Assembly: GCF_038096165.1 (NCBI RefSeq)
Contig: NZ_CP151076.1
Coordinates: 2,229,501-2,293,500 of the forward strand
Direction: 5' to 3'
Length of the DNA stretch: 64,000 nt
DNA from: Pseudomonas sp. G.S.17
Lineage (GTDB): Bacteria > Pseudomonadota > Gammaproteobacteria > Pseudomonadales > Pseudomonadaceae
Under the pieces are notes generated by a model that made no database searches, was not told where the DNA came from, and saw only the letters and a program-made list of their open reading frames with translations. Both the position numbers and the translations under genes were made by a program. This document shows positions 16,413 to 25,138 of this stretch, in pieces; positions within the stretch are counted from its first letter, which is position 1, and the number at the start of each line of letters is the position of its first letter.

Positions 16413-17803
16413 GGTCGACTCCTTTAACCGCCACCAGCACCGAGAACAACGGAGGCACCCTGCAGGGTCCTGCTGTCACCCGCCCGCTGTGTGAATTCGT
16501 CGCGCACAGCACTTGGGCCGATATCCCGCCCGACGTTCGTCATGAAGCCAAACGCGCGCTGGTCAATTATTTCGCCGTGACGCTGGCCGGCTGCAACGAT
16601 CCGGACGTCAGCAAAGCGGTGACGTTGTTCCAGCGCTTCAGCGCAGGCGCCGACGCGCCGCTGATTGGCCGTTCGGAGTCGCTGGACATCCTCAATGCTG
16701 CGTCGCTCAACGCCATGAGCGCCAATGTGTTCGACTTCGACGACACGCACATTCCGACCATCATTCACCCGACTGCGCCGGTCGCGGCGGCACTGTTCGC
16801 CCTGGCGGAAACCCGAACCTTTACCGGCGAGCAACTGTTGCTGGCGTTCGTTCTCGGCGTGGAAGTGGAATGTCGCCTAGGCATGGCGATTTCCCCCGAA
16901 CATTACCGCCGAGGCTGGCATATCACCTCGACCTGTGGCGTGTTTGGTGCCGCAGCAGCCGTTGGCAAACTGCTCGATCTGAACGTCCAGCAGCTGAGCT
17001 GGGCCATGGGCAATGCCAGTGCGCAGGCTTCCGGGCTGGTGGAAACACTGGGCAGCGCGGCGAAAAGCATCGGTGTCGGCAATGCCGCACGCAACGGCCT
17101 GCTCTCGGCGTTGCTGGCGCAGGACGGCTTCAGCGGACCCGAATTACCCCTCGAAGGCGAGCGCGGTTTTCTCAAGGTCATGGGCGAAAATCCCGACTTT
17201 GCCGGGATAACCCAAGGCCTGGGCGAACGCTGGGCGTTGCGCGCCAACACCTACAAACCTTATCCGTGCGGTGTGGTGTTGAACCCGGTGATCGAAGCCT
17301 GCCTGAAATTGTCCCGGGAGCGGCGATGGGATTTGCCGGACCTCACCCGCATCGAGCTGACCGGCCATCCTTTGCTGCGCCAGCGAACCGATCGGCCAAA
17401 TATTCAAACCGGACGCGAATCGCAGGTCAGCGCGCAACACGCGGTGGCCGTTGCGCTGGCCAGCGGCCGCGCGGGTCTTGCCGAGTTCAGCGACGCGGCA
17501 GTGGCGGACAGCAACCTGCGCGCCCTGTATCCGCTGCTGCACTTTATCGACGATGCCGACTATGCCGTTGAGTCGGCACAGGTCCGGCTGTTTTTCCGGT
17601 CCGGCGAAATCCTCAGTCATCGCATCGACGTGTCACGGGGCAGTCTGGGCGCGCCACTGGCCGATGGAACACTGGAAAACAAACTGCGCGAGCTGGCCCG
17701 CTACGGCGGCTCGACCTGCGCGCCGCAGCCGCTGATCGATGCGCTGTGGTCTTTGCAACAGGCCAGCGACGCCAGCGCTGTCATGCGCCTGGCCCGCGGT
17801 TAA
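16409..17803 (+). CDS. MmgE/PrpD-family protein
   Basis: 464 aa, all-helical plus lid architecture of the MmgE/PrpD family. Seen: FDFDDTHIPTIIHPTAPVAAAL near residue 110, HITSTCGVFGAAAAVGKLL near 172, and YKPYPCGVVLNPVIEA near 285, all conserved family blocks. Relatives include 2-methylcitrate dehydratase and cis-aconitate decarboxylase, so a dehydration or decarboxylation of a tricarboxylic-like acid is the likely step. It overlaps the SDR start-to-stop. No prpB or prpC lies nearby, so propionate metabolism is unlikely to be its role. Confidence 0.83.
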   Translation: MRSTPLTATSTENNGGTLQGPAVTRPLCEFVAHSTWADIPPDVRHEAKRALVNYFAVTLAGCNDPDVSKAVTLFQRFSAGADAPLIGRSESLDILNAASLNAMSANVFDFDDTHIPTIIHPTAPVAAALFALAETRTFTGEQLLLAFVLGVEVECRLGMAISPEHYRRGWHITSTCGVFGAAAAVGKLLDLNVQQLSWAMGNASAQASGLVETLGSAAKSIGVGNAARNGLLSALLAQDGFSGPELPLEGERGFLKVMGENPDFAGITQGLGERWALRANTYKPYPCGVVLNPVIEACLKLSRERRWDLPDLTRIELTGHPLLRQRTDRPNIQTGRESQVSAQHAVAVALASGRAGLAEFSDAAVADSNLRALYPLLHFIDDADYAVESAQVRLFFRSGEILSHRIDVSRGSLGAPLADGTLENKLRELARYGGSTCAPQPLIDALWSLQQASDASAVMRLARG

Positions 17804-17822
17804 CCTCATTCGGGAAATTGAT

Positions 17823-18704
17823 ATGACAGACCAACCACTGGGTTTCATTGGCGTCGGCATCATGGGGCGGCCCATGGCCCGACGTCTGCTGGAAAAAGGC
17901 CATTCGCTGGTGATTTTCGACAAAGACCCGGCAGCCCTGGCCGAGCTTTCCGGCTTGGGCGCGCGGGTTGCCGACAGCGCCCGGGAGGTGGCCGACAGCG
18001 CCAAAATCGTCTTCACCAGCCTGCCCAACCCGGCGATCTTCAAAGCCGTGGCGTTGGGGCCGGACGGTATCGTCGAAGGCAAGGCGGTGCGTATTCTGGT
18101 CGACCTTTCCACCGTGGGTTCCCGGGCCGAACAGGAAGTTGCCGCCGGTTTGCTCAAGCACGACATTCAAACCGTCGATGCGCCCATCAGCGGTGGTGCG
18201 GCCGGGGCGAGCAAAGGCACCCTGGCGATGATGGTCGCCGGCAAGCCCGAAGCCGTCGCCCAGGTGCGTGAGCTGTTCGACTTGTTCGGCAAAGTCTTCA
18301 TCGTCGGTGAACAACCCGGTCAAGGCCAGTTGCTGAAACTGCTCAACAACATGCTCTCGACCACTGCGTTCGCGATTACCTCGGAGGCGTTCGTGGCAGG
18401 CGTCAAGGGCGGGCTCGACCCGCAAGTGATGATGGACGTGATCAATGCCGGGAGCGGCAAGAATGGCGCGACGCTGGACAAGTTTCCCAAACACGTCCTG
18501 CCCGGCACCTTCGATTTCGGCTTCCCGATTTCCAGCGTGTGCAAGGACATCGGCCTGGCCATTGAGGAGTGTCAGGCGCTGGGTGTGCCGATGTGGCTGG
18601 GCAATTCGGCGCGGCAACTGTGGAACGTTGCCGCGCAGCAGGATGGCGGGGAGCGCGACTTGACCGAACTGGTGCGCACCGTTGAAGGCTGGTCGCAAGA
18701 CTGA
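17823..18704 (+). CDS. NAD(P)-dependent beta-hydroxyacid dehydrogenase, copy 3
   Basis: 293 aa. Rossmann motif GFIGVGIMG at residues 7-15, substrate loop DAPISGG at 119-125, catalytic Lys K172 in GQLLKLLNN. The start at 17823 is set by the Rossmann strand; the longer open frame to 17739 is shadow of the upstream gene. It is the last gene of the cluster, 19 bp after the MmgE/PrpD gene, and is convergent with catR. The third paralogue in one cluster points to several beta-hydroxyacid redox steps or stereoisomers. Confidence 0.86.
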   Translation: MTDQPLGFIGVGIMGRPMARRLLEKGHSLVIFDKDPAALAELSGLGARVADSAREVADSAKIVFTSLPNPAIFKAVALGPDGIVEGKAVRILVDLSTVGSRAEQEVAAGLLKHDIQTVDAPISGGAAGASKGTLAMMVAGKPEAVAQVRELFDLFGKVFIVGEQPGQGQLLKLLNNMLSTTAFAITSEAFVAGVKGGLDPQVMMDVINAGSGKNGATLDKFPKHVLPGTFDFGFPISSVCKDIGLAIEECQALGVPMWLGNSARQLWNVAAQQDGGERDLTELVRTVEGWSQD

Positions 18705-18717
18705 TCGCCCGCGTGCG

Positions 18718-19584
18718 TTATTTCTTGCTCAGCAACGCCAGGCATTGCTGGAGCACGGGCGAGACGTCTCCGGCGCGATAACTGACCACGATGGGCGAAG
18801 TCGCGCTGCTGTCCAGCAACGACGTATAGCCAATGTCGTCGCGGTGCAGGCGCTGTACCGAGGCGGGAACCAGCGTGATGCCGATGCCCGCCGCGACCAG
18901 GCCGATGGCGGTCTGCATCTCGTTGACGGTTTGCGCGACGCGGATGCGCAAGCCTTGTCCGGCAAATATCCCCAGCACATGATCGGCGTAACTCGGCCTT
19001 GGACTGCCTGGATACAGCACGAAAGGTTCGGCCGCCAGTTGCTTGAGGGTCGCCGGCCCCGCCAACAATGGATGCCCGGCCGGTAACGCCGCGACCAGCG
19101 GATCTTCCCGAAGAATCTGCTGGGTGATCGCCGGATCATCAAACAGCAGCCGTCCGAAGCCGACGTCGATGCGTCCACTTTTCAGGGCTTCGAGTTGCTG
19201 CAAGGTGATCAGCTCGGACAAACCCAGCTCGATGTCGCCCAAGGCGCGCAGGCGGCGGATCAGATCCGGCAACGCGCCATACAGCGTCGAAGGCGCAAAG
19301 CCGATGCCCAGCCAGCGTTTCTCGCCCGCTGCCACGCGTCGGGTATCGTCGCTGATCCGCGCTAGCTGCTCCAGCAACTGACTGGAATGCTCGTGAAAGA
19401 ATCGGCCCGCGTCGGTCAGCCGCAGCGGTCTTGAACGCTCCAGCAGCGCTACGCCCAACTCGTCTTCCAGTTGCTGGATCTGTCTACTCAGGGGCGGCTG
19501 GGCGATGTTCAGCTGTTCGGCGGCGCGGGTGAAATTCAGGGTCTGGGCGAGCACTCTGAAATAGCGTAAATGACGAAGCTCCAC
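18718..19584 (-). CDS. catR: LysR-family activator of the catechol branch
   Basis: 288 aa LysR regulator. The helix-turn-helix spans residues 1-60 (MELRHLRYFRVLAQTLNFTRAAEQLNIAQPPLSRQI), nearly the classic CatR/BenM N-terminus; the effector domain follows. CatR proteins respond to cis,cis-muconate and activate catBCA. A GTG start with GGAGG 4 bp upstream is used. It is divergent from catB, and a LysR-type inverted repeat lies in the 102-bp gap. Confidence 0.88.
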   Translation of the reverse strand: MELRHLRYFRVLAQTLNFTRAAEQLNIAQPPLSRQIQQLEDELGVALLERSRPLRLTDAGRFFHEHSSQLLEQLARISDDTRRVAAGEKRWLGIGFAPSTLYGALPDLIRRLRALGDIELGLSELITLQQLEALKSGRIDVGFGRLLFDDPAITQQILREDPLVAALPAGHPLLAGPATLKQLAAEPFVLYPGSPRPSYADHVLGIFAGQGLRIRVAQTVNEMQTAIGLVAAGIGITLVPASVQRLHRDDIGYTSLLDSSATSPIVVSYRAGDVSPVLQQCLALLSKK

Positions 19585-19598
19585 GATACCTCCAGGGT

Positions 19599-19619
19599 AT
19601 TAAGCGAGACCTAATCAAT
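19599..19619. promoter_or_regulatory. Candidate CatR binding site
   Basis: ATTAA, 11 bp, TCAAT: a T-N11-A LysR-type inverted repeat midway between catR and catB, 68 bp before the catB start. Position and form fit the recognition site for a divergently transcribed LysR activator. Confidence 0.5.
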
Positions 19620-19686
19620 ATTGGACGGTGTTGTTCTCCAGCGTCAATCTCTGCGTAAGACAAATAAAACGTAGATGGACACGCCC

Positions 19687-20808
19687 ATGACTGCCATTAC
19701 CATCGAACGCTTCGATACCCAGATCGTCGACTTGCCCACCATACGCCCGCACAAGCTGGCGATGCATACCATGCACGGCCAAACGCTGGTCATCCTGCGC
19801 ATCTTCTGCAGCGACGGGATCGTCGGCATCGGCGAAGCCACCACTATCGGTGGCCTGGCTTACGCCGGGGAAAGCCCGGAAAGCATCAAGGTTAACCTGG
19901 ACAAGTGGTTCGCGCCGCTGCTCATCGGCCAGGATGCCAGCAACCTCAACGCCGCGATGCAAAGAGTTGATCACGCCATTCGAGGCAATACCTTCGCCCG
20001 CTCGGCGGTGGAAACGGCGTTGCTCGACGCACTCGGCAAGCGCCTAGGCCTGCCGGTTGCCGAAGTGCTCGGCGGGCGGGTGCGCGACGGGGTCGAGGTC
20101 GCCTGGACCCTGGCCAGTGGCGACACCCACCGGGATATCGAAGAAGCCGAACGCATGCTCGATATTCGCCGTCACCGGCACTTCAAACTGAAGATCGGCG
20201 CGGGCGAACCGGCGCGCGACATCGCTCACGTCGCGGCAATCAAGCGCGCCTTGGGTGATCGCGCCAGTGTGCGCGTCGACATCAATCAGGCGTGGAGCGA
20301 AGCCGTCGCCGTGCGTGCCTGTCGGTTATTGGCCGATGCAGGCGTGGAGCTCATCGAGCAACCGCTGTCGCGGCATGATCGCGCCGGTATGGTGCGGTTG
20401 AGCGCCCACAGCCCGATTCCGTTGATGGCCGATGAAGCCATCGAGTCGGTGCAGGACAGCTTTGCCCTGGCGCAAATGGGCGCGGCTTCGATTTTTGCCC
20501 TGAAGGTTGCCAAGACCGGTGGCCCGCTGGCGGTGTTGCGCACGGCGGCCATCGCCCAGGCGGCGGGCATCGGCCTGTACGGCGGCACTATGCTCGAAGG
20601 CAGCGTCGGCACCCTGGCCGCCGCCCATGCCTTCGCCACGCTGGACAAGCTTGAATGGCACACCGAACTGTTCGGGCCGCTGTTGCTGACCGAAGACATT
20701 CTGCTTGAGCCACCGGTCTACAAGGATTTCCAGCTGCTGATCCCGAGCACGCCGGGCCTCGGGCTGGAACTGGATGACGAACGCCTGGCGCGCTTTGCCC
20801 GCCGCTGA
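19687..20808 (+). CDS. catB: Muconate cycloisomerase
   Basis: 373 aa enolase-superfamily enzyme that converts cis,cis-muconate to muconolactone. Seen: catalytic Lys strand HFKLKIGAG near residue 168, metal ligands VDINQAW, IEQPL and MADEAIE, second Lys in LKVAKTGG near 274, and the C-terminal YGGTMLEGSVG. The ATG at 19687 gives MTAITIERFDTQIVDLPTIR, the usual CatB N-terminus and length; an in-frame ATG at 19675 adds four residues. First gene of catBCA. Confidence 0.95.
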   Translation: MTAITIERFDTQIVDLPTIRPHKLAMHTMHGQTLVILRIFCSDGIVGIGEATTIGGLAYAGESPESIKVNLDKWFAPLLIGQDASNLNAAMQRVDHAIRGNTFARSAVETALLDALGKRLGLPVAEVLGGRVRDGVEVAWTLASGDTHRDIEEAERMLDIRRHRHFKLKIGAGEPARDIAHVAAIKRALGDRASVRVDINQAWSEAVAVRACRLLADAGVELIEQPLSRHDRAGMVRLSAHSPIPLMADEAIESVQDSFALAQMGAASIFALKVAKTGGPLAVLRTAAIAQAAGIGLYGGTMLEGSVGTLAAAHAFATLDKLEWHTELFGPLLLTEDILLEPPVYKDFQLLIPSTPGLGLELDDERLARFARR

Positions 20809-20872
20809 GTCGCGATGACTTTGCCGCAACGTTGCAAAAGAAATCTGCCCAACACAAGAGGACACCCACGCC

Positions 20873-21163
20873 ATGCTTTTTCACCTGCGCATGACCGTTA
20901 AACTCCCTGTCGACATGCCGGCCGAGCAGTCCGCCCGGCTCAAGGCCGATGAAAAGGAACTTGCCCAGCGTCTGCAACAAGAGGGGACCTGGCGTCACCT
21001 TTGGCGCATCGCCGGGCTCTATGCCAACGTCAGCGTATTCGACGTGGCGGATGCCCAGGCGCTGCACGACACGCTGATGCAACTGCCGCTTTATCCGTAC
21101 ATGGAAATCGAAGTCATGGCGCTGTGTCGGCATCCGTCTTCGATTCATGCCGACGACCGCTGA
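20873..21163 (+). CDS. catC: Muconolactone delta-isomerase
   Basis: 96 aa, matching the usual CatC length. Converts muconolactone to 3-oxoadipate enol-lactone in the cytoplasm as a decamer of ferredoxin-like subunits. Seen: MLFHLRMTVKLP at the start, WRIAGLYANVSVFDV in the middle and LPLYPYMEIEVMALCRHPSS near the end. AGAGGA precedes the ATG. It lies between catB and catA. Confidence 0.95.
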   Translation: MLFHLRMTVKLPVDMPAEQSARLKADEKELAQRLQQEGTWRHLWRIAGLYANVSVFDVADAQALHDTLMQLPLYPYMEIEVMALCRHPSSIHADDR

Positions 21164-21214
21164 GTTCGTTTCAGCAATCGCTACATCACAAGAACAATGA
21201 TGAGGACAACCGCC

Positions 21215-22120
21215 ATGACTATCCGTATTTCCCAAACCGCACAGGTTCAGCAGTTTCTCGAAGGCGCTGCCGGTTTCGATCAGCCGGCGGGCAGCCAGCG
21301 CATGAAAACTGTGGTCCACCGGGTGTTGAACGACACCGTAAAAATCATCGAAGACCTGCAGATTACGCCCGAAGAATTCTGGAAAGCCGTCAACTATCTC
21401 AACGAGTTGGGCAGCCGTCAGGAAGCCGGACTGCTCGTGGCCGGTCTCTGTCTTGAGCACTACCTCGATTTGTTGATGGACGCCGAAGACGAGCAGGCCG
21501 GCCATGTCGGCGGTACGCCGCGCACCATCGAGGGTCCGCTGTATGTCGCGGGCGCTCCACTGTGCGAGCACCATGCCCGGCTGGATGACGGTCAGGACCC
21601 AGGCACCGTCTTGTTCATGCGTGGTCAGGTGCGCGGCACAGATGGCGCGCCGTTGGCCAACGCCATCGTCGATGTCTGGCACGCCAATACCGGCGGCACC
21701 TATTCGTACTTCGATCCTGCGCAATCGGAATTCAACCTGCGTCGCCGCATCCTGACCGATGCCCAGGGTCGTTATGAATTTCAGAGCATCGTGCCTTCGG
21801 GTTATGGCTGCCCGCCGGATGGACCGACGCAACACTTGCTCGACCAACTGGGTCGTCATGGCCAGCGGCCCGCGCATATCCACTTCTTTATCTCGGCTCC
21901 CGGTCATCGCCATCTGACGACGCAGATCAATCTCGCCGGGGATCACTACCTGCACGACGATTTTGCCTACGCCACCCGCGATGAGCTGATCGCCGAGATC
22001 CGTTTCAGCGACGATGCAAGCGGCAGGCACGCTGATATCGACTTCGATTTTGAATTGCAGCCAGCGGCAGAAAGCCGCGAAGAAGAACGCCATGAACGGG
22101 TGAGGGCGCTGGAAGCCTGA
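21215..22120 (+). CDS. catA: Catechol 1,2-dioxygenase
   Basis: 301 aa non-haem Fe(III) intradiol dioxygenase that opens catechol to cis,cis-muconate. An N-terminal helical dimer domain (about 1-105) precedes the catalytic barrel; iron ligands are the Tyr in GPLYVAGAP, the Tyr in SGYGCPP and the two His of RPAHIHFF. Two upstream in-frame ATGs (21197, 21200) exist; 21215 gives the usual CatA N-terminus. Downstream at 22135-22175 a weak AACGCTC/GAGCGTT inverted repeat separates it from benR. Confidence 0.95.
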   Translation: MTIRISQTAQVQQFLEGAAGFDQPAGSQRMKTVVHRVLNDTVKIIEDLQITPEEFWKAVNYLNELGSRQEAGLLVAGLCLEHYLDLLMDAEDEQAGHVGGTPRTIEGPLYVAGAPLCEHHARLDDGQDPGTVLFMRGQVRGTDGAPLANAIVDVWHANTGGTYSYFDPAQSEFNLRRRILTDAQGRYEFQSIVPSGYGCPPDGPTQHLLDQLGRHGQRPAHIHFFISAPGHRHLTTQINLAGDHYLHDDFAYATRDELIAEIRFSDDASGRHADIDFDFELQPAAESREEERHERVRALEA

Positions 22121-22212
22121 AGCTTCAGTGTCTAAACGCTCTCGCCGGCCATTCACCGCCTGCGGGAGCGTTCGTCGTCATGCCAGCCTGATAAAAACAA
22201 GAGAAACCCGCC

Positions 22213-23160
22213 ATGAACCAGTTATTGAGTGCACGCAGCCAGATATACGACCACGCCGAAGCCTACGCCGTGTCGGCATACGTCAATCAACATGTGGGCA
22301 GTCACCGTATTCGGTTACTGCCCAAAGGCCGCCCCCAGGCGAGCATCAGCCATCGGACCTTTTCCAGTCTTGACCTGTGCCGCATCAGCTACGGCGCGCC
22401 GGTGCGGGTCACCTCGCCAGCGCTGGAAACGGTTTATCACTTGCAGATTCTGTTGCGCGGCCACTGCCGTTCCAGGACCTGTGGCGAAGAGCAGATCTAT
22501 CGGCCGGGCGAGATCCTGCTGATCAATCCCGATGATCCGGTGGACCTGACCTATTCGGCCGACTGCGAAAAATTCATCGTCAAGCTGCCGGTGCGCCTGA
22601 TCGAAAACGCCTGCCTCGAGCAACACTGGACCTTGCCGCAACAGGGGATTCGTTTCGCTGCCGCGCGTCAGCAGCTGAAGACCATGGGCGGCTTTGTGCA
22701 GCTGTTGGGATTGATCTGCCATGAAGCCGAAAATGCGGCAGGCGCCGAAGTGCAAGGGCTGTATGAACGCATCGTCGCCAGCAAACTGCTGGAGCTTTTG
22801 AGCAGCAACGTTTTACGGGTCATCCCCAAACCTGAGGAAAGCGGCGGCTTTGAAGCGGTGCGGCAATTTATCGAGGAGCACTTGACCGAAGACATCAGCA
22901 TCGAGCAATTGATGACGGTGGCCCGGGTCAGCGAACGCACGCTGTACACCTTGTTCGAGCGTCAGGTCGGGTTGGCGCCGCGTGAGTTTGTGCGCCAGCG
23001 CAGGCTGGAGCGGGTGCATGCGGTGCTGCAACTGGCGACGGCGCGCAGCGTCACCGAGGTCGCGATGGATCATGGTTTTCTGCATCTGGGCAGGTTCTCC
23101 AGTGCCTATCGCACCCGTTTCGGCGAGTTGCCCTCGCAGACCTGGCGGCGGCAGCGGTGA
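22213..23160 (+). CDS. benR: AraC/XylS-family activator of benzoate degradation
   Basis: 315 aa. The N-terminal effector domain covers about residues 1-200 (ISHRTFSSLDLCRISYGAPV, YRPGEILLINPDDPVDL), the C-terminal double helix-turn-helix about 215-315 (ISIEQLMTVARVSERTLYTLF). This is the BenR/XylS type, which binds benzoate and activates benABCD. It lies immediately upstream of benA, and a tandem XylS-like box occurs in the intervening 106 bp. An AntR role for anthranilate is less likely because the next gene is BenA-like. Confidence 0.88.
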   Translation: MNQLLSARSQIYDHAEAYAVSAYVNQHVGSHRIRLLPKGRPQASISHRTFSSLDLCRISYGAPVRVTSPALETVYHLQILLRGHCRSRTCGEEQIYRPGEILLINPDDPVDLTYSADCEKFIVKLPVRLIENACLEQHWTLPQQGIRFAAARQQLKTMGGFVQLLGLICHEAENAAGAEVQGLYERIVASKLLELLSSNVLRVIPKPEESGGFEAVRQFIEEHLTEDISIEQLMTVARVSERTLYTLFERQVGLAPREFVRQRRLERVHAVLQLATARSVTEVAMDHGFLHLGRFSSAYRTRFGELPSQTWRRQR

Positions 23161-23165
23161 ACACT

Positions 23166-23201
23166 CGCACCGGGCGGATAGCGATTCGCAGCCACTGGAT
23201 A
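23166..23201 (+). promoter_or_regulatory. BenR/XylS-type tandem binding boxes
   Basis: Two direct repeats of CGCA-N6-GGATA at 23166-23180 and 23187-23201, spaced 21 bp start to start, 66 bp before benA. The XylS/BenR consensus is TGCA-N6-GGNTA with the same 21-bp period; only the first base of each half differs. Confidence 0.7.
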
Positions 23202-23266
23202 TTGAGGGGCGGAGCAAGCACATAAGGTGACGGTGCCTGATACAAGAACAACCGAGGGCCTACGCC

Positions 23267-24643
23267 ATGATCAGCACTCTCGACAGACTCGCCCGTCAAC
23301 TCAGCGAATCCGTTCAGGATGACCCCACTACCGGGATCTTCCGTTGCCGCCGCGACATCTTCACCGACACCGAATTATTTGCCCTGGAGATGAAACACAT
23401 CTTCGAAGCTGGCTGGGTTTACCTGGCCCACGAAAGCCAGGTGTCGGAAATCAATGACTACTTCACCACCTACATCGGCCGCCAGCCGGTTGTCGTCACC
23501 CGCGACAAACAAGGCGTGCTGCACGGCCTGGTCAACGCCTGCGCCCACCGTGGCGCCATGCTTTGCCGTCGCAAACAAGGCAATAAAGGTTCATTCACCT
23601 GCCCGTTTCACGGCTGGACCTTCAGCAACGCCGGCAAGCTGCTCAAAGTGAAAGACGCCAAGACTGGCGCCTATCCAGACAGTTTCGACTGCGACGGCTC
23701 CCACGATCTGCAACGCCTGGCCCGCTTCGAAAACTACCGGGGTTTCCTGTTCGGCAGTCTCAGCGACGCGGTTCCTGAGCTCAGCGATTACCTGGGAGAA
23801 ACCCGGGTCATCATCGACCAGATGGTCGACCAGGCACCGCAAGGCCTGGAAGTGCTGCGCGGCAGTTCGTCCTACGTCTATGACGGCAATTGGAAGCTGC
23901 AAATCGAGAACGGCGCCGACGGTTATCACGTCAGCTCCGTGCACTGGAATTACTCGGCAACCATGGGCCGCCGCAACTACGAAACCGAAGGCACGCGTAC
24001 CGTCGACGCCAATGGCTGGTCGAAAAGCCTCGGCGGCGTATACGCCTTTGAGCATGGGCATATCTTGCTCTGGACCCGTTTGCTCAATCCCGAAGTGCGT
24101 CCGGTGCATGCCCACCGCGAGGAGCTGGCTGAACGTCTGGGGCAGGCGCGTGCCGACTTCATCGTCGACCAGACCCGCAATCTCTGCCTGTACCCCAATG
24201 TGTACCTGATGGACCAGTTCTCGACGCAGATCCGCGTGGTGCGGCCCATCTCGGTGGACAAGACCGAAGTGACGATTTACTGCATGGCGCCCAAGGGCGA
24301 AAGTGCCCAGGAACGCGCGACGCGGATTCGCCAATACGAAGATTTCTTCAACGTAAGTGGCATGGGTACGCCGGACGACCTGGAAGAGTTTCGTGCCTGC
24401 CAGACCGGTTATCAGGGCACCACGAATCTGTGGAATGACCTGAGTCGCGGTGCCACGCAGTGGATTGACGGCGCGGACGAAAATGCCCGGCAGATGGGCA
24501 TCAACCCGCAACTCAGCGGCGTGAAGACCGAAGACGAAGGCTTGTTTGTGCGCCAGCATGCCCATTGGGCCGCGACCCTGCAAAAAGCTATCAAGGTTGA
24601 GCAACAAGGCGTGATCGCCACGGACAAGGAGCTGCGTTCATGA
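23267..24643 (+). CDS. benA: Benzoate 1,2-dioxygenase, large (alpha) subunit
   Basis: 458 aa terminal oxygenase subunit. The Rieske cluster ligands are CAHRGAM and CPFHGW (about residues 90-115), the mononuclear iron ligands lie in ENGADGYHVSSVHW near 215-226, and GLEVLRGSSSYVYDGNWKL is a BenA hallmark. Reading matches BenA better than the anthranilate oxygenase AntA. With BenB and BenC it forms benzoate cis-dihydrodiol carboxylate. Its stop overlaps benB by ATGA. Confidence 0.94.
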   Translation: MISTLDRLARQLSESVQDDPTTGIFRCRRDIFTDTELFALEMKHIFEAGWVYLAHESQVSEINDYFTTYIGRQPVVVTRDKQGVLHGLVNACAHRGAMLCRRKQGNKGSFTCPFHGWTFSNAGKLLKVKDAKTGAYPDSFDCDGSHDLQRLARFENYRGFLFGSLSDAVPELSDYLGETRVIIDQMVDQAPQGLEVLRGSSSYVYDGNWKLQIENGADGYHVSSVHWNYSATMGRRNYETEGTRTVDANGWSKSLGGVYAFEHGHILLWTRLLNPEVRPVHAHREELAERLGQARADFIVDQTRNLCLYPNVYLMDQFSTQIRVVRPISVDKTEVTIYCMAPKGESAQERATRIRQYEDFFNVSGMGTPDDLEEFRACQTGYQGTTNLWNDLSRGATQWIDGADENARQMGINPQLSGVKTEDEGLFVRQHAHWAATLQKAIKVEQQGVIATDKELRS

Positions 24644-25128
24644 GCATTTCCCGTGATCGCCTGCTCGATTTCCTGTACCGCGAAGCCCGTCTGCTCGATG
24701 ACCGGCAGTGGGACCAGTGGCTGGAATGCTACTCGCCAAACGTGGAGTTCTGGATGCCGGCCTGGGATGACCAGGACAGCCTCACCGAAGATCCGCAACG
24801 CGAGATTTCGCTGATTTACTACCCGAGTCGCGACGGCCTTGAAGATCGGGTGTTCCGGATCAAGACCGAACGCTCCAGCGCCAGCATGCCTGAACCGCGC
24901 ACCGCGCATTTCGTGGCGAATCTGGAAGTGCTGGCCGATGACGGCGAGACCGTCGAGTTGCGTTTCAATTGGCAAACCCTCAGCCATCGTTACAAGACCA
25001 CGGATACGTACTTTGGCACCTCGTTCTATCGCCTCGATGTCCGGCCTGAACAGCCGCTGATCACGCGCAAGAAAGTGGTGCTCAAGAACGACTACATCCA
25101 TCAGGTCATCGATATCTACCACATCTGA
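24640..25128 (+). CDS. benB: Benzoate 1,2-dioxygenase, small (beta) subunit
   Basis: 162 aa, cone-shaped SnoaL-like beta subunit with no cofactor; it supports the alpha3beta3 oxygenase. Seen: FLYREARLLDDRQWDQWLECY near the start and a NYVFRI-type region DRVFRIKTERSSAS. Starts inside the benA stop (ATGA overlap), so the two subunits are translationally coupled. Confidence 0.93.
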   Translation: MSISRDRLLDFLYREARLLDDRQWDQWLECYSPNVEFWMPAWDDQDSLTEDPQREISLIYYPSRDGLEDRVFRIKTERSSASMPEPRTAHFVANLEVLADDGETVELRFNWQTLSHRYKTTDTYFGTSFYRLDVRPEQPLITRKKVVLKNDYIHQVIDIYHI

Positions 25129-25138
25129 GGGCACGCTC

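Noticed and set aside
20588..22156. 522-codon open frame on the minus strand opposite catB, catC and catA
   Set aside because: It spans three well-supported genes on the other strand and has no recognisable motifs.
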